A stretch of DNA of 64,000 bases from Coniochaeta sp. PMI_546 (Eukaryota > Ascomycota > Sordariomycetes > Coniochaetales > Coniochaetaceae): the NCBI GenBank assembly GCA_021432605.1, contig MU271143.1:2613277-2677276 (forward strand), in the 5' to 3' direction. Both the position numbers and the translations under genes were made by a program. Below are positions 1-13,100 of the stretch, in pieces (position 1 is the first letter of the stretch; every line of letters begins with the position of its first letter). Below the pieces are notes generated by a model. It made no database searches, was not told the origin of the DNA, and saw only the letters and a program-made list of their open reading frames with translations.

Positions 1-935
1 CCGGGCAGCGCACCTGGGGCGGCCCGCGCGCGGACGCCGCCGCCGCCGACTCGACGACGACCGCTCAACAGGCGATCGAGCAGGCCGAGAAGGCGGGCGA
101 CGACCTCAACATCGTGCCCGAGTCCTTCATACCCGCCGCGGAGGCGCAGGCCATGGGGGAGACCAAGATCGGCAAGAAGAGCAAGAGGGTCAGCGACGGC
201 GGCGTCGGCAGGTCGCGCAGCATCCTGCAGCCGCCGGACAGGATCGCGGGCAAGTTCTCCGCGCCGGAGAGGACGCCGAGCGGGTGGTATCAGCACCCGG
301 ACGACTCGATGGCGAGCGTCAGCGTGCTGGCGGGGGGAACTTCGGCCTCCTACGGGAGGGGCAAGCTGCAGCATCGGGACTCGTTTGAGAGCGCCGAGAC
401 GGGGAGTTACTCGGTCTACATGCCGCGCCGGGTGGAGAGCATCATGGGCGAGGAGGACAGGCGCAAGTACGAGCTCGCGCAGGCGAGCCAGACAAGCACG
501 TTTGTGGGGAACTCGAGGCTGTACCAGGGCCCGCCGCCGGGACAGGTGTATGAGTTCTCCGAGTCGGAGCTGAGGCGGGCCGGGTTCACGGATGCGGCGG
601 ACGGACATGGCTCGGGTCGGCCACGACAGCACAGGAGGCTTGCTAGTAATGATAGCGTGCACTCTGGAGGGACGGCGGAGCAGCAGCAGCAGCAGCAGGA
701 GCATCCTCCGGGATCGACTACAGATACGAACAGGGCGGCGAGACAGCCGCCGGTGCCGCCGCCGAGCGTGAATTCCAGGACGGGGAGGAGCCCGCTTGGA
801 CGGGCCAGTTGGGTGCGGACGAGTACTATGGATGAAGTGGAGGATCAGATTGAGGGGAGCCACGATGGAGAGGCGACTGAGCACGGCCAGAGAGGATGGT
901 CAGGGCCGAACCAGCGCAACGGAGGCCTGTCATAG
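1..935 (+). CDS. C-terminal part of an unrecognised protein (5' end outside the window)
   Basis: An open frame runs without a stop from base 3 to a TAG at 933-935, about 310 codons, so the gene begins upstream of the window. Composition is hydrophilic and looks disordered: an Ala/Asp/Thr-rich start, a Ser/Gly/Arg-rich middle, a run of seven Gln encoded by CAG repeats near 679-699, and a Pro/Arg-rich stretch before the end. There is no membrane segment and no catalytic motif that I recognise. Segments such as YMPRRVESIMGEEDRRKYEL look conserved enough to suggest a real fungal protein. Disordered tails of this kind often follow membrane or scaffold domains, but that is only inference. An intron inside the visible part cannot be excluded. 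Confidence 0.6.
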   Translation, partial: GQRTWGGPRADAAAADSTTTAQQAIEQAEKAGDDLNIVPESFIPAAEAQAMGETKIGKKSKRVSDGGVGRSRSILQPPDRIAGKFSAPERTPSGWYQHPDDSMASVSVLAGGTSASYGRGKLQHRDSFESAETGSYSVYMPRRVESIMGEEDRRKYELAQASQTSTFVGNSRLYQGPPPGQVYEFSESELRRAGFTDAADGHGSGRPRQHRRLASNDSVHSGGTAEQQQQQQEHPPGSTTDTNRAARQPPVPPPSVNSRTGRSPLGRASWVRTSTMDEVEDQIEGSHDGEATEHGQRGWSGPNQRNGGLS

Positions 936-2201
936 TGGAGGGCTAGGAGGCGATACGGCTTCATTGCGGGGAATGTGAGGGGCCGAGACGAGGAGCTGGA
1001 TAGACTGTATGCATTCAATTGACGTATCTGATCCTTGCCCCTCTGTCTGAATATCGCCAGACGAGGAATGAACCCTCGATAGAGTAATGACTTCTACACG
1101 GTTTGTCAGCAAGGCTCGGATTAGAAGCTGCATCGTAGTAGGAGGCGAGAGTTACACAGTAGAGAGGCTCGCGACTCGTTAGAGTAAACTCAGAGTAGTG
1201 TACGTCAAGTTTCTAGGAGCATCCCCTTCGGATACTAGAATATAGTAGAATATTCCCGTATTGAGGCTTTGCAGTGCCATCCAGTCAGCTCAGCCGCGGA
1301 AGTACACCTCAGTTGGATTATGCGCATACGCCAGGGTGTGCTCTGGATTCCGTCGTGTCTCGAATTTGCCTGAGTATACTACGTGTACCATGATAGTGGC
1401 CATCCCAGCATCACAGAGCACCGGATAGAAGGCTGCGTTGTGCTCTGGAACTATCTCACTATGGTAATCAGCCTCTGTGAGACAAGTCAGATATGTTTTG
1501 TGGAGTCATGGTGTGCTTTAAAGTGCCTACCCATAGAGGACGAGAATTGGGTTATCTGTTGGAGGTGAAGAGGACGACCAGTTAGTCCGTACGTAGTATC
1601 TTATTACCTTTTCGCCTCCAGTGTGTAATATTATCCCATGGGCAAATGCCGATAGGATATTATTTATTTAGAAAGGGAAGATTTAGACTAAGGTGCCTCG
1701 CTGTGGTATGTGTACACTAGATGCATAAAACGTAGTCGGTACCTCGAGGCAACGATAAGGTAATGGAAGGTAGCCCTGCGATAGAGGGGTGCTCAGCCAG
1801 AACTTTCTTCCCACGTCTTCCAGCTTCGAATCGCTACGAAGTAGAGCGGGCAGCCCCGCCACTAGATCCACCCCTTGGCGTGCCAAGATCCAAGGCGCCA
1901 GCTTTCGCAGTCGGGCAACTTCTGAATGATTTTTTCATTTGCCCAGCGCCAAAATCTCCATATTTTCGCAACGACCAGCAGCAATCATCACTTCCACCCA
2001 AAACACCCCAACTTCGCTTTTGTATCTCGACAATATTTCTGCTAGACCGTTTTCCTATTCAGTGCTTCCTCTCACGTTTCATAACGTGTTTTCAGTGGTA
2101 ATCGACTCCCATCTCGCATCCGTTGTCTTACAGCGGACAATCGTGTTTACACAGCAACAGCAACCCAGATTCGCATTGCCCCTCCATCAATACCGCCCAG
2201 C
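936..2201. promoter_or_regulatory. Intergenic region and promoter of the Hsp88 gene
   Basis: I see no supportable gene here. The right half should hold the Hsp88 promoter. It has three stress-response-type pentamers (AGGGG at 1785-1789, CCCCT at 1871-1875 and 2179-2183) and one inverted heat-shock half-site pair, GAAnnTTC, at 1800-1807. Msn2/4-type and HSF-type control would fit an Hsp110 gene, but such short motifs occur by chance, so the regulatory reading is tentative. The last 250 bases before the start codon are pyrimidine-rich, as is usual for fungal leaders. Confidence 0.35.
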
Positions 2202-4870
2202 ATGAGTGTCGTCGGTAAGTTGCCCGACCATCCGGCTCGACTTACGCCAGTCAGCCCTGCGGCTGTCTCGAGAGAACAAGTGACTGACCCTAGCATCTTT
2301 GTTTGTGCCCTGCAGGTGTCGATTTCGGAACCCTCAACACGGTTATTGCTGTCGCAAGGAACCGTGGTGTCGATGTTGTATGTGACGGTCCCCCCACCCC
2401 CCGGCTGCGGCTTGCGCATGTCTCAGTGTTGAACGAAGACCGCATGCTGACCTCTCCTCCGTTATCTAGATCACCAATGAAGTTTCCAACCGAGCCACAC
2501 CGTAAGTCTGCCGACCATCCATTCTATATGCTGCTCTCACCATATACTGACCGCCTCTCTTCGAACAGTTCCCTAGTCGGTTTCGGTCCCAAGTCCCGCT
2601 ATCTCGGCGAAGCTGCCAAGACACAAGAGATCTCGAATCTGAAGAACACCGTCGGTTCCCTCAAGCGCCTAGTCGGCAGGCAACTCCAAGATCCCGATGT
2701 CCAGATCGAGAAAGAGTTCATCTCGGCGCCGCTCGTCGACGTCAATGGCCAGGTCGGCGCTGAGGTCACGTACCTCGGCAAGAAGGAGCAGTTCAGCGCC
2801 ACACAACTCACCGCCATGTTCCTCAGCAAGGTCAAGCAGATCACCGCCGGCGAGCTCAAGCTTCCTGTCGCTGACCTTGTCCTGAGTGTACCGGCTTGGT
2901 TCACAGACGTCCAGCGCAGGGCCCTGATTGACGCGGCCGAGATTGCCGGGCTCAAGGTCCTTCGTCTCATCAACGACACAACCGCAGCCGCTCTTGGCTA
3001 CGGTATCACCAAGCTGGACCTTCCCGGCCCGGAGGAGAAGCCCCGCCGCGTTGCTTTCATCGACGTCGGTCACAGCACATACACCTGCTCGATTGTCGAG
3101 TTCCGGAAAGGCGAGTTGGCCGTCAAGGCGACCGCCTTCGACCGCCATCTAGGCGGCCGCAACTTCGACAAAGCTCTGGTCGACCATCTGGCCAAGGAGT
3201 TCCAAGAAAAGTACAAGATCGATATCTACAGCAACGGCAAGGCCGTGACCCGCGTCCAAGCCGCGGCCGAGAAGATGAAGAAGGTGCTGTCTGCCAACCA
3301 GCAGGCGCCTCTGAACATCGAGTCTCTCATGAACGACATTGACGTCCGGGCTATGATCACACGGCAGGAGTTCGAGGCTATGGTCGAGCCTGTCCTTAAC
3401 AAGGTCACCGCTCCCCTGGAGCAGGCCCTTGCCGAGGCCAAGCTCACCAAGGATGATATCGACGTTATCGAGGTTGTTGGTGGCGGCAGCCGTGTTCCTG
3501 CCATCAAGGAGCGCATCCAAGCATTCTTTGGCAAGACTCTCTCTTTCACCCTCAACCAGGACGAGGCTATCGCACGCGGTTGTGCGTTCAGCTGCGCCAT
3601 CTTGTCGCCCGTGTTCAAGGTCCGCGACTTCGCCGTCCAGGACGTCATCAGCTACCCCATCGAGTTCGCCTGGGAGAAGGATGCCGATATTCCGGACGAG
3701 GATACGAGCTTGGTTGTCTTTAACAAGGGCAACATGCTGCCTTCGACCAAGATCCTCACATTCTACCGCAAGCAGCCTTTCAACCTCGAGGCTCGGTATG
3801 CGAATCCCGAGGAGCTCCCTGGCAAGATCCCTGCCTTCATTGGCCAGTTCTTCGTCAAGGGCGTGAAGGCCACCGGCTCACCGGACGACTTCATGATCTG
3901 CAAGCTCAAGGCGCGTGTCAACATCCACGGTATTCTGAACGTTGAGAGCGGTTACTACGTCGAGGACCAAGAGATTGAGGAGGAGGTCAAGGAGGATGAC
4001 AAGAAGGAGGAGGGCGAGAAGAAAGACGGCGATGTGAGTACTTTCTTGCCAATTCGACCACAGAAGTCTCGGACCGATTCTAGCTTGGGAGGCGACTCGT
4101 TGGCCGGTTCTACTTCTGGAAGTGACAATGAGTTGCCTCCGAAGCGTAGAAAGGTCGATGACAGTGCGAGTGCCCATGGTGGGAATCCAATGCTGACTTC
4201 TAACCTACCAAAGGCCATGGACACAGACGCGCCCAAGGATGACAAGCCCAAGACGCGGAAGGTCAAGAAGCAGGTCCGTAAGGGTGAGCTGCCGATCGTC
4301 AGCGCCACCTCCTCGCTCGACCCGGCCCTCAAGAACGCCGCTTCCGAGAAGGAGTCTGCCATGGTCATGGAGGACAAGCTCGTGGCCGATACCGAGGAGA
4401 AGAAGAACGAGCTCGAGACGTACATCTACGAACTCCGCAACAAGCTTGACGACCAGTACGCCCCGTTCGCTAGCGACGAAGAGAAGGAGAAGATCCGGAA
4501 TAAGCTCGAGGCATCAGAGGTAAGTCTGCAAGCGTACCGTTTCGCAAAGACATGCATACGCTAACATTATTTTTCCTAGGAATGGCTCTACGACGAGGGC
4601 GAGGACGCATCCAAGGGCGTCTATGTCGCCAAGATTGAGGAGCTCCGTGCTCTGGCCGGCCCCATCGTGCAACGGTACTTCGACAAAGTCGAGGCCGACC
4701 GGCAGGCGATCCAGGCGCGCATCGACGCCGAGAAGGCGGCCAAGGCTGCCGCTGAGGCCGAGGCGCGCAAGGCCGCTGGGGGCGACAAGCCCGCAGAGGA
4801 GTCTACGAAAGACGAGGAGATGACGGACGCTGACGCGCCCAAGGCGGAGGTTGAGGAGCCTTCATCGTAG
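2202..4870 (+). CDS. SSE1/hsp88: Hsp110-family chaperone, Hsp88/Sse1 type
   Basis: Cytosolic Hsp110 co-chaperone, a nucleotide-exchange factor and holdase for Hsp70. Exons: 2202-2214, 2316-2377, 2470-2501, 2569-4033, 4214-4519 and 4580-4870, giving 722 residues against about 700 for the family. The protein starts MSVVGVDFGT, with the ATPase phosphate-1 loop. It keeps the Hsp110 signature DVGHSTYTCSI in place of the Hsp70 DLGGGT motif, and VVGGGSRVPAIKERI of the ATPase domain. An acidic, Lys-rich loop near residue 520 and a helical C-terminal domain with EEWLYDEGEDA follow, then an Ala/Glu-rich tail ending VEEPSS. The first exon has 13 nt. The fourth intron (4034-4213) is 180 nt with no stop, so its retention would give a 782-residue form (see findings). 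Family assignment is firm; the first exon boundaries rest on conserved N-terminal sequence. Confidence 0.95.
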
Positions 4871-5451
4871 GGGATGGTCGACTTCCCACAGTTTGAGGAT
4901 ATGGGGTCTAGGAAGCGGAGAAGACAAAGATATGAAATGACATGAGACGCCTTTATCTTGGGACGGACCAAATCATATAGGGCGTCGGTAGTAGGATGGA
5001 TAACCTGGCGTGGTGGCCTCTGCTGCGTCAAGTACAAGAGGGAAAAGGGGTTATGGCTAGTCCGCCAGAGCTAGACCGGAGGCGTAGGATTTCATCCAGA
5101 CCTTGTGATTTTCTTGGTAATGTTGTTAGAGTTCGGATAGAATTGAGCATGCCAGAGCACAATACCACCCAGAGAAACATGCCTTTTCTACGCGTTCCAA
5201 ATGAAACAAAACATGTTGATCACTGCGGTTTCACCGTGATGAGCACCAGAGGTGAAAAGAGCAATTCTCCATTCGGGGTAAGCCAGCTAGATAGTTCCCG
5301 GGTAGGTTTATCCATCTCTGCATCCATTTGCTTGTGTGGAGGACCCCTTGAAAACAAACTAAGAATACACTTTTATGCCGCCCGTTGATGCTACACTCAT
5401 GCTATGACTTGCAAATTCCCCTTCCACCACCTCTTTGCTGTCTTGACCAGA
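4871..5451. other. Convergent 3' intergenic region
   Basis: The 581 bases lie between the 3' ends of the Hsp88 gene (+) and the eIF5B gene (-). They should contain both 3' untranslated regions and polyadenylation signals. No open frame or RNA gene here is supportable. Confidence 0.6.
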
Positions 5452-8400
5452 CTAGTGGATATCAAACATGGGCTTGAGCTTGATGATGAGCTGCCACTCG
5501 TCGTTGGACACGTCCTTGCGGTAGAACTCCTTCAGACAGTCGATGCTCGCGCGCGAGATGAGCGAGTACAGCATGTCCTTCTCCTCGAGCTGGCGGCCGT
5601 AGGTCGGCTGGTGGCCGCCCATCTCGACCTTGATGGCGACGCTGGGCTGGCCCTTCTTGCAGACGGGGATCTGCTTGTGGTCGCGCTCGATCGAGGTCCT
5701 GTTGTGGTTGGGTTAGTAAAGAGCTTATTGAGTGGTTTTGGAAACAGGGTTGTACACTTACACTCTGCCGATGCTGATAACCTCCTTCTGGCCGGTGGTG
5801 GGGTTGGTCTTGACCACCGCGAGAGGCGTGTTGATCTTCAGTTGGCCTTCGACGACATCGACACCAATGACGATGGGGGCCGTCTTGTTGAATACAGCAA
5901 CCGGGCTGAGCACGCAAGGGAACACGGCCAGCAGCTTGGACTCCTCCTTCTTCCTCTCGATCAGCTCGTTCATGTGTTTGTTAAACGCATCAAACAAGTG
6001 GTAGATGATGTCGGCGGTGAAAATCTTGATGCCCTGGTCGTCAGCATACTGTTGCGCTTCCTTGTCGACCTTGACGTCAAAGCAGAGCATGACGGCGTAG
6101 TCGGGTGCCTTCTCCAGCATGGTACCGCACTGCATCACGTCGCGCTTGTAGACGGGGCCGATGCCGACGTTGGCGACGGGGATCTTGCACTGCTTGAGGA
6201 AGTCGAGCAGAGCCTCGAGGGAGCCTAGGGTGGAGGCCTGGACGCTGACGCCGCGGCCGGACTTGGACACTCGGCTGAAGAGGGAGGCAAGATCGGCCTC
6301 GACCTCGTCTTCGAGCTCCTCTTCGTCGTCGTCGGGGCCAACAACTAGGAGTCGTGAACCGGCGATGGCGCCTTCCAGACCCGGGGCGCTGATCTTGACA
6401 CCTAGTGCTGCCTTGACTTCTTTGTTGTGGACGTAGGCGGACTTCAGGCGGAGTTCTCTGAGCGGTGCTGGTGTGAGGAGAGCACGGATGTTGGTCTTGA
6501 TGGCACCTTCTACACCGCATAATATGATACGGTCGCCTTCTCTGAGGATACCGTTGGTGAGGATAACATCGATAGTCATGCCGAAACCCTCGATGGCCTT
6601 GACTTCCAGAACGGTAGCCTGGACCTCGGACAGGTACATGAGCGAGCCCACCATCCTCTCCTGGGTGAGCTGGATGATGAGCTTCAACATGTCAGGAATA
6701 CCCTCGCCAGTGTGGGCGGAGGTTGGGACCAGCGACACATATTTGGCCATCGACTTGTTCTCATAGAAGAGCTCCGAGTTGAAACCTTGCTCGGCGAAGG
6801 CAACCTTGGTCTGCTCGAGGCGGTTCTTGAACTCGTTCTGAACAGCCTTGTTTTGCAGGGCCAAACTCTCGCGGAAGCCATTGTTGTCAATCTTCTTCCA
6901 GCCGTAAAGACGATCGATCTTGTTGAGTGCGACGATGAACGGCGTCTTGCGGTCACGGAGCAGACGCATCGACTCGAGAGTCTGGGGCTCGAGACCGTGC
7001 ATGATATCGACCACGAGGATAGCGATGTTACAGAGCGAGGAACCACGAGACCGGAGGTTGGAGAAAGACTCGTGGCCGGGGGTGTCGATGATCAACAGAC
7101 CAGGCACCTTGAACTCGAACTTGCCATCCTGGTTGACCACGGCAGTCTTCTGCTTGATGGCTTCGACGGGGAAGTACGTAGCACCGATCTGCTGGGTGAT
7201 ACCTCCGGCTTCGCCTTCTTGGACATTGGTCTGTCGGATCTTGTCGAGCAACTTTGTCTTACCTGTATCGACGTGGCCAAGGATACAGCAGATGGGCGAG
7301 CGCAGGTTATCCGCCGACCGGGCTGCGAGTGCGGCCTTATGTGCCTCCTCGCGCCTCCTCGCTGCCTCCTCCTTCCTCTTAGCTTCGGCCTGCCGTTGCT
7401 GCGATTGCTCCTCGGTCTCCGACTCCGACTCCGACTCTGACTCGGATTCGCTCTCGGAGTCAGACTGTTGCTTCGTCCGTGACGGTAGCTTTGTTTGCTT
7501 GCCATTGCTGGCTTCTTGCTTCTTCTTCTCGGCCTCATCGTCCGTGTCAGCATCCCAGCTATCCTTGACATCCTCGTCGGATGCCGCAGCCTTTTCCCAG
7601 TCCTCGTCCACGCTGTCCTCGGCCTTTGCCGCCTTGGCAGCAGCTTCGGCCTCAGCCTTCTCCCTAGCAAGTCGCTCCTTTTCAGCAGCCTCGGCGGCAG
7701 CGGCCTCGGCCTGCTTTCTCGCGCGCTCCGCAGCTTCAGCAAGCACCTTCTCCTCGTCGATCTTCTGTTGGGTCTTGCGGCCAGCCTTCTTTTTCTTGTC
7801 ATCGTAAACGACCTTCTTCTTCTCGCCCTCGGCGCCCTCTTCAAGACCTCCAACCTTGATGCCGGCGGCAATCATCTGTTGGAGCTTGCGCTCGTTGCGG
7901 GCCTTCTCTTCCTTCTGTGCTTTGGTCATGAACTTGCCCTCCTTCTTGAGCTGCTCGATCCTCTCCTTCTCCTTCTGCTTCTTGCGCGCCTTCTCCTCCT
8001 CCCTCTTCTTGTTCTCCTCGGCCGCCCGACGCTCCTCCTCCTCAATCCGGGCTGCCTCCTCGGCCTCTAGGCGGGCTTGCTCCTCCTGGCGGCGACGCAG
8101 CTCCTCTTGCTGCTTCTGCAGAGCGGCCAGTGCGGCCGGGATCTTCTTCTTCTTGCCACCTGCATCGGCGGCGGGCGCCGGCGCGGCTGGTGCAGCAGCG
8201 GCCTTCTTTTCCTCGGGTGCGGCCTTGGCAGGCTCGGCCTTTGTCGGTGCGGGTTTCTCGGCCTTCTTCTTGGCAGCCTGAACGAAATAACGATTAGCAC
8301 ATCACAGTCCATCTACCGGGCAGTCATGGTTCGTCGTTTCTCACCTGCTCCTTTTTCCTTTGCTTCTCCCTCTCCTTCTTGAGCTTCTCCTTCTCGGCCT

Positions 8401-8830
8401 TTGTCAACACGCGTCCACCCTCGCCCAACTCCTCGTCGTCATTGTGAGCGGCGGCCGGCGCAGCCTTGGCCGGCGCCTGCTTGCCCTTGCCTCCCTTGCC
8501 CTTCTTATCCGGCAGCGCGAACTCGTCGTCCAGATTTGCCTCCTCGGGCGCCTTGTTGGCCAAGTCCGGTGCCTGGTACTGTGCGGCGGCGTCATCGTTG
8601 ACGGCGGTGGGATCCTCTCCTTCGACAAAGTCGTTCTCGAGGCCCTTGTTCTTCCGCTTTTCCTTGCGCTTCTTGAGCAGGTTCATCAGGCCACCTCCTC
8701 CGGCCTCCTCCTCCTGATCTCCGTTGGCGGCGGCATCTGGGCTGGCGGCACTGGCGGGGGCGACTGTCTCGCCGAGCTCGGCTTCCCAGTCGTCGTTGCC
8801 CTTCTTCTTGCTGCCTTTCTTTGGCGGCAT
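5452..8830 (-). CDS. FUN12: Translation initiation factor eIF5B (GTPase)
   Basis: eIF5B promotes joining of ribosomal subunits and checks Met-tRNAi placement in the cytosol. Exons on the minus strand: 8830-8345, 8277-5762 and 5698-5452, giving 1082 residues, within the fungal range. The first 480 or so residues are charged and low in complexity (Lys/Glu/Ala coiled coil, then a Ser-Glu/Asp repeat at about 7410-7465), as in other eIF5B proteins. The GTPase core has G1 GHVDTGKT at about residue 495, G3 DTPGHESF and G4 NKID. The effector domains end with PMFDIH. The start [19 protein letters not shown] matches the usual N-terminus. Intron 8278-8344 lies in the basic N-terminal region, and intron 5699-5761 splits the codon between GRV and TSIERDH. 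The call is firm. Confidence 0.96.
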
Positions 8831-10190
8831 CGTGACTATGTTGTCTCTTTGCTGGCTGTCTACGACTATTGGTGTTCACGAGATTCGGAGAAAGATCGAG
8901 TCTTTAGTCGTCGAATTTGCGCTGGGCGAATTATTCTACGGTGGTTGTACTGCACGCGTCGACAAATGCGGGGTCGAAATAGAGTAAGTTGTTTAAATTT
9001 TAGGTAGGCACGGTGGGTTCTTCAGACACTGTGGTCACGGTGGTTCAAAGGAAAAGCGGCGACTCGAAAGTTTTCAGTTCGCCGGCGGTATTGTTTAAGT
9101 CGGTGGAAACACGACGACATAATATGAGGACGATAACTAAGCGTTGCCACTGTCGAGAGTGTGATGAATCTTCTAGCCAAGAGATGGCTTCTCACTTTGT
9201 TCGCCCAGGTCCGGCAGGGCGGGGCTATCGTATGTGGATGACGAAGAAAGGTAGGATCGAGAAAGAAGCAAACAGTGGGTTTCTGGATTTTCTTTCAGTG
9301 GGAATCAATTATTTTGTGCACTGACGGCACGGATTTTATACTGTAGCCGCGTAGCAGACATCGAGGGCGGGGCACTGCGGGGCAGTTTGGGAGGAGATAC
9401 ACTTACTCGGAGGTAACGCAAGGTTAGCGGCGGGTTCTAGCGGCCAGTCACTGCATGTAAGGCTGCAGCAGTCCTGTTACCACAGAAAAAAGGTCTCATA
9501 GGGTCACCTTACGACGGCATGACATGTTACTTGTGTTCTCTGTGTCTCAAGGGCGGTCCAGGTCTGACAGTGAGTCACCAACTGCTTCGCTAGAACATTG
9601 ATCAAACTACTTCCAGACTTGACTTAATGGTCCTTTGAATCATAGTTGTCAAGCAAGGGGGCCAATCATAGAGGCTATCTTGGACTCGCTGCTTTCGCCA
9701 AAGTATCACATCCGCATCCCTGTTCACCTCTACCAAGGACAGCTGACTCTGCACACCTTGGTCAGAGGCTCACCTCCTTGACATTCTGCAGGTTGTCCTT
9801 CTTGAGGGGGACAGCCTAGGATTGGATGAATCAGGCGGTGTCCATGGGCAAGGCACCGTCCAGCGAGTTGATGGAAGCATCCTGTTCTGAGTACAGGTTG
9901 GAGGCCTTGCCGCTGCGGCTTCAACACAGAGAGAGGCATTGCCCCCGGGATACCATTTTCGGGTGATATGACGCGAACGAAGCTAAGGTTTTTTTTTCTT
10001 TCTTGATGCAGTGTCTACCTGTATGACTTTCCAGACCGCTTTCTCTTCATGCTCTTACCCAGCGTATGCTTCGTTACGGAAGCAACCATGTTCATCCACG
10101 CCCTCTACCTATTTCTTCAATAACGCCAGCGCTTCACCCCTTTGCCCTCTTATTCCAACCAGGTAATGCTACAGTCTGTCCCACAGGCTT
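8831..10190. promoter_or_regulatory. Intergenic region with the eIF5B promoter
   Basis: The 1360 bases lie between the eIF5B start codon and the stop codon of the Mms1-like gene, both read leftward. The left end should hold the eIF5B promoter and the right end the 3' flank of the neighbour. I found no TATA box, RNA gene or conserved frame. Confidence 0.4.
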
Positions 10191-13100
10191 CTATAACACC
10201 GGTGCAATGAAATGCTGCAAGATGCGGTACGCAAGTTCGAAATAGCCAGCGACTTCCTCCTCGCCCGTCACTCCGGCAATCTCATCCGTCAACCGTCCAT
10301 CCTCCATGTCGTCAAGTAGCTCTCTGAACCGGGACATGTGCCGAGGAAGGCTCATCAGTCGTTCGAGCGCCCTCTTTTGCACGCATCTCTGTAGTATGTC
10401 TCCGTCAATGTGCATGAGGTCTGGTCTGACCACTGGCTCCGGGTCAAAATTCTCAATTTCGTCTTGGAAGAGCTGAGTAAAGGGGCTGATTATCTCGTCG
10501 GTCACTGCAAGGTTCAGAATGAAGCGGAGCAGTCGCCAGACTTCCATGTTCAGCAGTTGAAAGTGCAGGAGCGACCCGTCCATGCAGACACCCAGTATCT
10601 CTGCATCATCCACAGTCATGGCGATGCGGCCGTACTGGGGCTTCCTCGCTCCTTGCTCCCAGAGAGGCCGAGTCCGGCCGCGGGCAAACCTCCGAATCGA
10701 AGCTGGCAGTTCTGCCTCGAAAACGACCTCGCAGTCCTTGCCTGGGGACTGCCACGGGACCCAGAGCCCACCGACTCCGCAATTCCAGTCGCAAACGAGA
10801 ATAAGGCTAGAGGCAGGTTCTCTACCAGGACTACCGGCAACCTCGATCATGTGGAACGTGTTTCGATGTCGAGGATCGCTGTGGACCAGCTGCGCGTGGT
10901 CCGATCCTCCGCCATCGCCTGACATGCGCTCGATTATCTCCACCGAGTGCCTGTACGTCAACGCAATAAGTTTGCCGTCGACGACCATTAGCGATGTCGC
11001 GGGTGACTCAAGCTCGTACTGGCCCACGTGGCGCAGTTTCTTCTCCGCGCTGTCAATGACTTCCCATTGGATGGTCGTGCCGACACAATAGATGAGCTTA
11101 TCTTCGTGACCCAGTACCGAGTAGACGGGTCGGTCGAGTCCTTTCCTCTGAAACCGGACCCAGTACCGTATTCTGGGCTGTCTCCCCTCGGGCGCCGCCT
11201 TTTCCTTCTCCGCCGACATTACCATCAGCCGTCCGTGGTCCATTCCGACGATCAAAAAGTGCCACACATGGTTGCCCTTCTTGTATTCCCACTCGGCCAG
11301 ACCTTGGATTTTGTCGTTGGGCTTGCCTAGACCACGAGCGTGTTCGTATATATTATCGTCTTTGTCGACGGCTATTCCGAGATCCTCTCCAGTATCCGGG
11401 TCAAGAAACATCAAGGTTGGCTTGTCTCTCCTTATAACGGCGACGATCAAGCACTTGAGGTGATGAGAGTATAAGATCTTCGTCGGTGTCCCGTCGACTG
11501 GTATATGGCGGTGCGCTGGTCCCGGTTGGAGTTGCAGCTCGGTAAACAGGATTTTTGGCCCAGATATGAGCAGCAGCGAAATAGCTCCATCGCGCTCCGC
11601 CATCAGATTTCTTGGGAGGACCGTAAGGGAGTCCACTGCAGGAGATGTAGCTTTTAAATTGCTCACGTCAACGGGCCAGACCCGGTGCTTGGTCTTCGCG
11701 ATGCCGGCGCCGTCGGTTACGTGACTTCCAAAGTCAGTCATCAAGGTAAGCTCTGAATCGCTGGAGACCAGCACCATGGGTTCAGCTCCGGTTTCGCTTG
11801 CGGTCATGACTTTGGCGGCTGTCCCACCAAGCCTCTCGCCGTGTTGTATGATGCCGTCCTTGGTTAGGAGGACTGTCAATAATTCTCCGCTCCTAAATCC
11901 CATCACGGTGTATAGCTCGCGGTTGCGTACACACGAAGCTATGCTGTCCATGGCTTCAAGTGATGTTGAGGCACTCTCGAGGCCAGATCCATCAAAGACT
12001 GGGAATGTCAGATGCGCCAAGCACATACGACAGGGAAAGTCATAGGATACAACTTACAATCCTGAGGATTTAATATCGTGAGGGTGTCATCGGTGGGAAT
12101 GGGTCCTCCACCGATTCGAGCTCTTCCTAGCAATGGTTGTCCTTGTTGCCACAAACCAGCCTGCAGTTCCACAATGTTCTCCGCGAGACGGCAAAGCGCT
12201 ACACATGTTACTTCTGCATCAAGCTCATAGTACTTAAGTATTGTGAGGTGAAGGCTGGTTGCGTATTCTATCCGTAGCACATGAAGTCGGAATCCGGTCT
12301 TAGAGTGTGTCGATATCGCTATGTACTCGCCGCAAACGACAGCATCGATGATGGTCACAGGTTCAAAGCCGCCCAGCTTATCAGTCAAGAGGCGGAACCT
12401 AAATGGAGAATGTTAGCTATCAATCTAAGTTATATGACGAGCAAGAGAAACATACACTTGCGCGGCATTGATCAGCACGATAGTCTGCTCCGTCACCTGG
12501 ACTATCATACCGTTCGTCACAACTGCTGTCAACGTCCGAGACGAGACATCATACTTCTCAATGCCGTCGTCATCTGCAGGTGGTTGTGAAATATCATCCA
12601 GATCTTCTGAGAGACGCAGAACAATGGTCCGGTCAGGCATTGACAATAAAAGATCATAGCCCTCAGACTGACTGGATACGCTCGCGGGAAGGACGAAGGC
12701 TTGTCTGACTCCTAACCCACACTCGTACTCCAACCCGATTTTAGCCTGGAGTCCGTAACGGTATTCGGTAACTGTGCCTTTCGCTCCCCTCCCAGACGTT
12801 GAAAATATGCGATCAGGCTTCGAGGCCTTCTTGTCCTGCCAAGGCACCATTTGAGCCCCCGCAGCACCAGTCTCCTGGTTCCACGTCGAGAACTCGTCGG
12901 TCGTTGCGAAGTCGACGACAGGAGACCAGTTCGGGAGTGTGCCGAGCTGCACAAGAGACTGTCTGGCCGGTACCTGGGAGAACAACATATCAGCAAGAGC
13001 TTCCGGCATTGACACATTCTGGGATCGAAGCTAACCTTCCAAATAGCTCCAGGGCCCGAGTCGCCTCCCATGACGAGCACGTCGGAGTACTGGTCGTAAA

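Noticed and set aside
6712-7440. Long plus-strand frame (about 240 codons) opposite eIF5B
   Set aside because: It is antisense to the conserved GTPase domain; its length follows from the GC-rich codon use of the real gene.
7410-7465. Ser/Asp repeat frames on the plus strand opposite eIF5B
   Set aside because: These are antisense shadows of the acidic Ser-Glu repeat in the eIF5B N-terminus.
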